Origin: JAOUEA01 sp963821925
Lineage (GTDB): Bacteria > Actinomycetota > UBA4738 > HRBIN12
DNA: 64,000 nt
NCBI GenBank assembly: GCA_963821925.1
Contig: CAWGFO010000009.1
Coordinates: forward strand, 496,001-560,000
Reading direction: 5' to 3'
The stretch's first letter is position 1. Each line of letters begins with the position of its first letter. Under the pieces are notes generated by a model. The model saw only the letters and a list, made by a program, of their open reading frames with translations. It ran no database searches and was not told where the DNA came from. A program made the position numbers and the translations under genes. Of this stretch, positions 59,200-64,000 are shown one piece after another.

Positions 59200-61491
59200 T
59201 CAGGATCCGTAGTTGAGCAGGATGCCCCGGCCTTCGCAGGTGGGACAGGTCTCGGAGAACGATTCGACCAGGCCAGAGGATACGCGTTTGCGCGTGACCT
59301 GCATCAGGCCCAGTGGCCCGATCTCGAAGACCTGGCTCCGCGTCTTGTCGAGTGCCATGGCTTCCTTCATCGTGTCCTCGACCTGCGACTTGTTCTTCTC
59401 GAGCAGCATGTCGATGAAGTCCACGACGATGATGCCCCCGATGTCGCGGAGCCGGAGCTGGCGCGCAACTTCCTGAGCGGCCTCGAGGTTCGTGTTGACC
59501 ACGGTCTCCTCGAGGTTCGTCTTGCCCACCGACTTGCCGGTGTTCACGTCGACGATCGTCATCGCTTCCGTCCGCTCGATGATCAGGTAGCCGCCGCTCG
59601 GCAGCCACACCTTGCGGTCGAGCGCCTTGTGGATCTGCTCCTCGATCCGGTGCTCCTCGAAGGCCGGGAGCTTCCCCTCGTGAAGCTTGATCTTCGGCGC
59701 CAGGTCGGGCGCGATGTCGCCGACGTAGGTCATGATCTTGTCGTAGATGTTGCGGGAGTCGGTCACGAGCTCCCGGTACTCCTCGTCGGTGAACAGGTCG
59801 CGCACGACCCGCACCGTGAGCTCGGGCTCCTCGTAGACGACGGCGGGCGCCTTGACCTTCTTGGCCTCGCGTTGGATCTCGTCCCACTGGCGGACCAGGC
59901 GGGCAAGGTCGTGAGTGAGGGCCTCCTCGCTCGCGCCCTCGGCGGCCGTCCGCACGATCACGCCGTGCTCCTCGGGCTTGATCTTCCGCATGATCGTCTT
60001 CAGGCGCTTACGCTCGTTGTCCCCGAGTCGGCGGCTGATCCCCGACAGGCTCTGGTTCGGCGCGAACACCAGGTAGCGACCCGGTAGCGAGATCTGCGCC
60101 GTCAGGCGGGCGCCCTTGCCGCCCATCGGGTCCTTCGTGACCTGCACGAGGACCGCCTGTCCGGACTTCAGGACCTGCTCGATGCGGGGAGCCGGCCCCT
60201 CGAGGTCCTCGGGCCGGTAGTTGACCTCGCCCGCGTAGAGCACGCCGTTGCGCCCGCGGCCGACGTCGACGAAGGCCGCCTCCATCCCCGGCAGCACGTT
60301 CTGGACGCGCCCCAGGTAGACGTTGCCCACCATAGAGGTCGCCCCGGCGCGCGTGACGTAGTGCTGGACGAGCACGTTCTCCTCGAGCACCGCGATCTGG
60401 TCGCGCTCCCCGTGCTCGGTGATGACCATGAGCTTGTCGGTGATGCGGGGCGGCACGATGACCGGCTCGCGCCGGCGGCCACGGCCCCCCTCGCGCCCCC
60501 CGCTCCGTCCGGTACGGCTGCGCGTGTTGCGGATGTTCCGGGTGGGTCCTCCCGCGGCGACCTGCTCCTCGACGGACATCGGCTTGGCCTTCGCCCGGCC
60601 GTTCCCGTTGCCGCCCTTCGCAGGTGCTTCCTCGTCGGCCGACGGCTTCTCGGCCGTGGCCCGCCCGCCGTTGCCGGATCCCGAACCCGTGCCGCGGCTG
60701 CCGCGACGGCGCGAGCCCGTACCGGTGGTGGGCGCGTCGGGCGTGGCATCGTCGCGCTGCGTGGCCGCGGTCTCTCGGACATCGGCCTCGTCGTCGGCGC
60801 CGGTGTCGCTCGTGTCGCCGGTGGTGGCGCCCGAAGGGCCTCCGGTGCGGCCCCCCCGGCCCCGGCCGCCGCGACGACGACGTTTGCGGGGAGCCGTCGA
60901 CGTGGTGCCGTCGGCGCCCGCCTCTTCGGCGGCGGCGCTGGTGGTCGTACCGCTCAGGGCGTCCGCGTCGCCCTTGCCGCGCGGCGCTCGGGGAGCCCGT
61001 GCGGGCCGATCGGTCTCGGTCGCTACTTCAGCAGGGTCCGCGACGTCGCCCGGCTCGACGGATGCGGCGGGCCGTTGCCCCCCTCCGCCACGCCCGCGGC
61101 CGCCGCGGCGGCGGCGCGCGCCGCTCTTGGGGAGGGCGCCGTCAGCCGAAGGGGCATCTCCCTCGGCCTGCGGGGCAATCGGTTCCGCCTCGTCCGGACG
61201 CGGCTTCACGGTCGTGAGACGCGCCGGGGCCTCGGTCGTGGCCGCCCCCGCCTCGGAGACAGGGGCCGTCGCCGGGGCAACCGCCTTGGGCTCCGCGGGG
61301 GTCCGGCTGGGGGTTCGCGTCGCCGTCGTGGTCGTGGCTGCCTTCGGGGCAGCCTTCGCCTTCGGGGTCGCCTTCGCCTTCGGGGTCGGCGCGCCGCGCT
61401 TGAACGCGGCGAGGCGCTCGGCCGCCTCGGTCGTGGGTTGCTCGGCCGGAGGCGCGCTCTGCGCCGGGGCCTCGGTCTCGTGGTCCGTCAA
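59200..61491 (-). CDS. rne: Ribonuclease E/G
   Basis: A 763-aa endoribonuclease for rRNA and mRNA processing. The first 320 or so residues are a disordered extension, Ala/Pro/Thr-rich then Arg/Gly-rich (RRRGGRGRGGGGQRP; RKRRRRGGRGRGG), a likely RNA-binding tail at the N-terminal side. An S1 domain follows (NVYLGRVQNVLPGMEAAFVD), then the RNase E/G catalytic part with DVNTGKSVGKTNLE and GIIVVDFIDML (metal Asp residues), and Zn-link CPTCEGRG near the end. Start TTG 61491 behind GAGGAG; this is the first in-frame start with a good ribosome-binding site. Confidence 0.95.
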   Translation of the reverse strand: MTDHETEAPAQSAPPAEQPTTEAAERLAAFKRGAPTPKAKATPKAKAAPKAATTTTATRTPSRTPAEPKAVAPATAPVSEAGAATTEAPARLTTVKPRPDEAEPIAPQAEGDAPSADGALPKSGARRRRGGRGRGGGGQRPAASVEPGDVADPAEVATETDRPARAPRAPRGKGDADALSGTTTSAAAEEAGADGTTSTAPRKRRRRGGRGRGGRTGGPSGATTGDTSDTGADDEADVRETAATQRDDATPDAPTTGTGSRRRGSRGTGSGSGNGGRATAEKPSADEEAPAKGGNGNGRAKAKPMSVEEQVAAGGPTRNIRNTRSRTGRSGGREGGRGRRREPVIVPPRITDKLMVITEHGERDQIAVLEENVLVQHYVTRAGATSMVGNVYLGRVQNVLPGMEAAFVDVGRGRNGVLYAGEVNYRPEDLEGPAPRIEQVLKSGQAVLVQVTKDPMGGKGARLTAQISLPGRYLVFAPNQSLSGISRRLGDNERKRLKTIMRKIKPEEHGVIVRTAAEGASEEALTHDLARLVRQWDEIQREAKKVKAPAVVYEEPELTVRVVRDLFTDEEYRELVTDSRNIYDKIMTYVGDIAPDLAPKIKLHEGKLPAFEEHRIEEQIHKALDRKVWLPSGGYLIIERTEAMTIVDVNTGKSVGKTNLEETVVNTNLEAAQEVARQLRLRDIGGIIVVDFIDMLLEKNKSQVEDTMKEAMALDKTRSQVFEIGPLGLMQVTRKRVSSGLVESFSETCPTCEGRGILLNYGS

Positions 61492-61994
61492 GGATCACTC
61501 CTCTCGCTGTTGCGAGGGGGCGTGCCGTCGAGGACATCGGGGATACGCGCGATGCGCTCCACCCGCGTGGAGGGCGGCGATATGCCATCTTGCGAGCCCG
61601 CGCTGCGGGGCTCACCGCCTCCGCGCGCCGGGCTCAGCGCGTCGTCGCGCACCCGGTAACGTCCTTGTCCGGCGCTCGCGTCCCGCGCTCGCGTGCCCGA
61701 TCTTCGGGCCGCGGAGGCTGCGGTCGCGCGCCACCTCGGTGTTCACCATCCCGCCTGTGGCTGCGCTCGACGGCGCGCCCGGCGGGCACATCTGTGATCG
61801 AGCATAGCAGCGGTCACCCGGCTCGACGCGAGATCGGGTGCATGACCTGCGGCGATGCCGCTGTAGGGAGAACGGGGGCGCATGCCCATGCGCGGCCTAG
61901 TCCGTCGGGGCCGCTGCGCCGGGCCCGTGTCCCCCGGGGCGAAACGGGCGCCCGCCCCATACCCCCGTGGGCCGCAGGTGCCGAGACTTCACGT
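61492..61994. other. Divergent intergenic region, 503 bp
   Basis: No gene is supported. It must hold the promoters of rne (minus) and the response-regulator/kinase gene (plus). The half next to rne is long enough to be a structured 5' leader, which in some bacteria lets RNase E control its own mRNA. I searched by eye for RNase P, tmRNA, 6S and c-di-GMP riboswitch cores and found none. Confidence 0.4.
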
Positions 61995-63158
61995 ATGACC
62001 CCCGTCGGTACTTCCCCCCGTACATCCGAGGTGCGCGTCCTCGTCGTCGACGACAACGCGGGCTTCCGGGAATCCCTCGTGAGCCTGCTGGATACCGGCG
62101 AGCTCCACGTGGTGGGCCAGGCGGCGGACGGGGCGGAGGCCCTCGCCTTGATGATGTCCGTCGAGCCCGACGTGGTCCTGATGGACGTGCGGATGCCGTC
62201 GATGGGCGGCGTCGAGGCGACCCGCCGCCTGAAGGCGATGCGGCCCGACATCGGGGTGGTCGCCCTGACGGGCAACGAGGACCAGCGGGCCGTCCGGGAC
62301 ATGCTCGTGGCCGGCGCGTCGGGCTACGTCCTGAAGGACTCCGACGGGGACGAGATCCTCCACGCGGTCCGACAGGCGGCGGCGGGCGGCGGGGTCATCT
62401 CCCCCGAGGTCACCCCCACCGTGATCGAGGAGCTCACCGAGGCGCTCGAGCGAGAACGCCGCCGGACCCGGCAGCTCGAGATCGCCCAGGAGGCGCTCCT
62501 GGAGCGTGCCGCGCGGCGGCACGAGCTGGTCTCGCGGCTCGGCCACGAGCTGCGTACCCCCGTCACCGTGATCCTGGGGATGGCGTCCACGTTGTCCAAG
62601 GGCACCGCGCCGATCGAGCAGCGTGCCGAGATCCTCGACACGCTCGTCGACCGGGCCGAGAGCCTCTCCCGTCTCGTCCAGCGGTTCGAGGCCGCCGTGG
62701 AGGCCGGCCTCACCGAGTGGGCCGACGTCACCCAGGTGGCCAGAGAGGTCGCCGAGGTCTTCCCCCGCGTGGTCGTGGACGCCGCGCCCGGGCCGGCGAT
62801 GGCGACGCTCAACCGGACCGCGGCCCGACGGATCCTCGAGGAGCTCGTGGAGAACGCGCTCGCCTTCTCCCCCAGCGACACCCCCGTGACGATCAACGTG
62901 CGGGTGAACGGCCACGGGCCGGAGGTGCGCGTCGTGGATCACGGCAGCGGCGTGTCGCAGGAAGCCTTCGGGCGGATCTTCGACCCGCTCGAGCAGGGCG
63001 AGGACCTGAACACCCGCCACCACCAGGGCGTCGGGCTGGGCCTCACGCTGGCTCGGATGTCGGCGCGCGCGATGGACGGCGACGTCTCCCTGGAAGCCAC
63101 GGGGCCCGAGGGATCGACGTTCCTGTGGCAGGTCACGGGCGTCACCCCGCCCGACTGA
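61995..63158 (+). CDS. Response regulator-histidine kinase fusion (REC-HisKA-HATPase)
   Basis: A 387-aa cytoplasmic signalling protein with the receiver domain first: VRVLVVDDNAGFRESLVSLL, phospho-acceptor Asp64 in VVLMDVRMP, and Lys in YVLKDSDGDE. A helical linker (about 140-175) leads to HisKA with His184 in SRLGHELRTPVT and a HATPase with ILEELVENALAFSP, VRVVDHGSGV and GVGLGLTLARM. No membrane segment or DNA-binding domain is present. The receiver probably gates the kinase. ATG 61995. No separate partner regulator is adjacent. Confidence 0.93.
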   Translation: MTPVGTSPRTSEVRVLVVDDNAGFRESLVSLLDTGELHVVGQAADGAEALALMMSVEPDVVLMDVRMPSMGGVEATRRLKAMRPDIGVVALTGNEDQRAVRDMLVAGASGYVLKDSDGDEILHAVRQAAAGGGVISPEVTPTVIEELTEALERERRRTRQLEIAQEALLERAARRHELVSRLGHELRTPVTVILGMASTLSKGTAPIEQRAEILDTLVDRAESLSRLVQRFEAAVEAGLTEWADVTQVAREVAEVFPRVVVDAAPGPAMATLNRTAARRILEELVENALAFSPSDTPVTINVRVNGHGPEVRVVDHGSGVSQEAFGRIFDPLEQGEDLNTRHHQGVGLGLTLARMSARAMDGDVSLEATGPEGSTFLWQVTGVTPPD

Positions 63159-63167
63159 GCGGCAGCG

Positions 63168-64000
63168 CTACTTGAAACGCCGCATGTGGATGCTCAGCAG
63201 CATCCCGACCGCGATGAAGTTCACGAGCATCGCCGACCCCCCGTAGCTCAGGAACGGCAGCGGGATCCCGGTGATCGGCATGATCCCGATCACCATCCCG
63301 ACGTTCACGAAGATCTGGATCGCGAACATCGAGGCGATCCCGACCGCCGCGTACGTCCCGAACGGGTCCTTCGAGAGGAAGGCGATCCGGATCGCGCGCC
63401 ACAGCAGCAGCGCGAAGAGCGCGAGGACGCACATCGCGCCCATGAATCCGAACTCCTCCCCCACCACCGTGAAGATGAAGTCGGTGTGCTGCTCGGGCAC
63501 GTAGTCCAGGTTCGTCTGGGTGCCGTTCAGGTAGCCGCGTCCGAAGGTGCCGCCCGAGCCCACCGCGATCTCGGACTGCTGCAGGTTGTACCGGGCATCG
63601 GCCGACGTCGCCGAGTCGTCGAGCCATCCCGTGAGCCGCTCGACCTGATACTGCTTGATCACCCCGAGTTGGAACGCCAGGAAGATCATCAGGATCGCGG
63701 CGGCGGCGAGGAACAGCAGGTGCCGGAGCCGCGTCCCCGCGACCACGAGCATCCCCACGGTGATCGCGACGAGCACGATCACGGACCCGATCTCCACGTT
63801 GATGAAGACGAGGCCGATCGTGAGCACGGCGACGCCGAGCACCCGGGTGAGGTCCTGGACGGTGGGGACGGGCCCCCGCAGCTCCGACAGCATGGCCGCG
63901 AGCATCACGATCAGGCCGATCTTCGCGAACTCGGACGGGCTCAGCTGCAGGAGCGCCGCGCCCGGGATGTCGATGTAGTTGCTCGTCCCGCTCGCGGACG
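63168..64000 (-). CDS. rodA: Rod-shape-determining protein RodA (SEDS glycosyltransferase), partial
   Basis: The C-terminal 276 or so residues of a SEDS-family peptidoglycan polymerase; the N-terminus lies beyond the right edge. LLQLSPSEFAKIGLIVMLAA, YNLQQSEIAVGSGGTFGRGY (the extracellular loop with catalytic residues), PEQHTDFIFTVVGEEFGFMG and PLPFLSYGGSAMLVNFIAVG are diagnostic. The GTQTNLDYVPEQHTDFIF spacing favours RodA over FtsW. It converges with the REC-kinase gene, 9 bp between stops. Confidence 0.94.
   Translation of the reverse strand, partial: SASGTSNYIDIPGAALLQLSPSEFAKIGLIVMLAAMLSELRGPVPTVQDLTRVLGVAVLTIGLVFINVEIGSVIVLVAITVGMLVVAGTRLRHLLFLAAAAILMIFLAFQLGVIKQYQVERLTGWLDDSATSADARYNLQQSEIAVGSGGTFGRGYLNGTQTNLDYVPEQHTDFIFTVVGEEFGFMGAMCVLALFALLLWRAIRIAFLSKDPFGTYAAVGIASMFAIQIFVNVGMVIGIMPITGIPLPFLSYGGSAMLVNFIAVGMLLSIHMRRFK

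Noticed and set aside
60361..61807. Long plus-strand frames opposite the N-terminal part of rne
   Set aside because: They are the complement of the low-complexity extension of RNase E and have repetitive, biased composition without domain features.
61492..61994. RNase P RNA, tmRNA, 6S RNA or c-di-GMP riboswitch in the gap before rne
   Set aside because: The conserved core strings of these RNAs could not be found on either strand by eye; GC-rich repeats there do not form a recognised fold.
1..64000. CRISPR arrays, insertion sequences, rRNA genes
   Set aside because: No regularly spaced repeats, no terminal inverted repeats with a transposase, and no rRNA stretches were seen. The only long direct repeat noticed is the 48-bp tRNA-derived pair.

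Overview
The window is GC-rich and densely coded. The gene order and the style (GTG and TTG starts, stop/start overlaps of the GTGA/ATGA type, FdxA-type ferredoxin, HrcA/CIRCE, RNase E/G next to rplU-rpmA-obgE) suggest an uncultured member of the Actinomycetota. This rests on synteny and motifs read by eye; no 16S gene is present, and a class-level placement cannot be supported. No rRNA, CRISPR array, transposase or integrase is visible. One tRNA (Ala-GGC) is present.

Layout. 1-7206: an ECF sigma factor cut by the left edge, a secreted HExxH lipoprotein with an apparent frameshift, a small membrane protein and glyS, then uppS and recO, then a two-gene McrB-like AAA+/DUF2357 pair and a small zinc protein. 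7216-10507: a deoxyribose catabolic operon (deoC, aldehyde dehydrogenase, half-length aldehyde dehydrogenase homologue). 10613-17652: cupredoxin lipoprotein, then the minus-strand block hrcA-dnaJ-HIT-phoH-ybeY-corC-cdd-era with a CIRCE operator at its head. 17741-20075: an ECF sigma factor, probably CTG-initiated, with a membrane-anchored beta-propeller protein. 20083-32236: hemW-lepA, rpsT, holA, an MFS transporter, comEC-comEA, a sulfite-oxidase-fold protein and leuS. 32280-49212: an accessory stretch with a PAS-PAS-GGDEF-EAL protein, SRPBCC protein, saccharopine-dehydrogenase-like enzyme, secreted LamG-like and DUF4397 proteins, a HemN-type radical SAM enzyme with a methyltransferase, ferredoxin, acetyltransferases, a geranylgeranyl-reductase-type flavoprotein, VOC and YecM proteins, and a QueF homologue lacking key catalytic residues. 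49213-54015: a segment bounded by a 48-bp direct repeat that equals the 3' part of tRNA-Ala, a probable integrative-element remnant. It holds a decayed ECF/anti-sigma pair, a TolB-like lipoprotein and a methyltransferase. 53969-64000: tRNA-Ala, rsfS, LytR_C protein, nadD, DinB-like, obgE (with a frameshift), rpmA, rplU, rne, a response-regulator/kinase fusion and the end of rodA.

Together: the core is translation and ribosome biogenesis (era, ybeY, rsfS, obgE, lepA, rpsT, rpmA, rplU, glyS, leuS, rne), repair and uptake (recO, holA, comEA/EC), heat shock and envelope synthesis (uppS, rodA). The most notable features are the tRNA-bounded island, the catalytically degenerate QueF homologue, the nuclease-less McrB/DUF2357 pair, the split deoC-linked aldehyde dehydrogenase, and a set of apparent frameshifts that all have the same sign.
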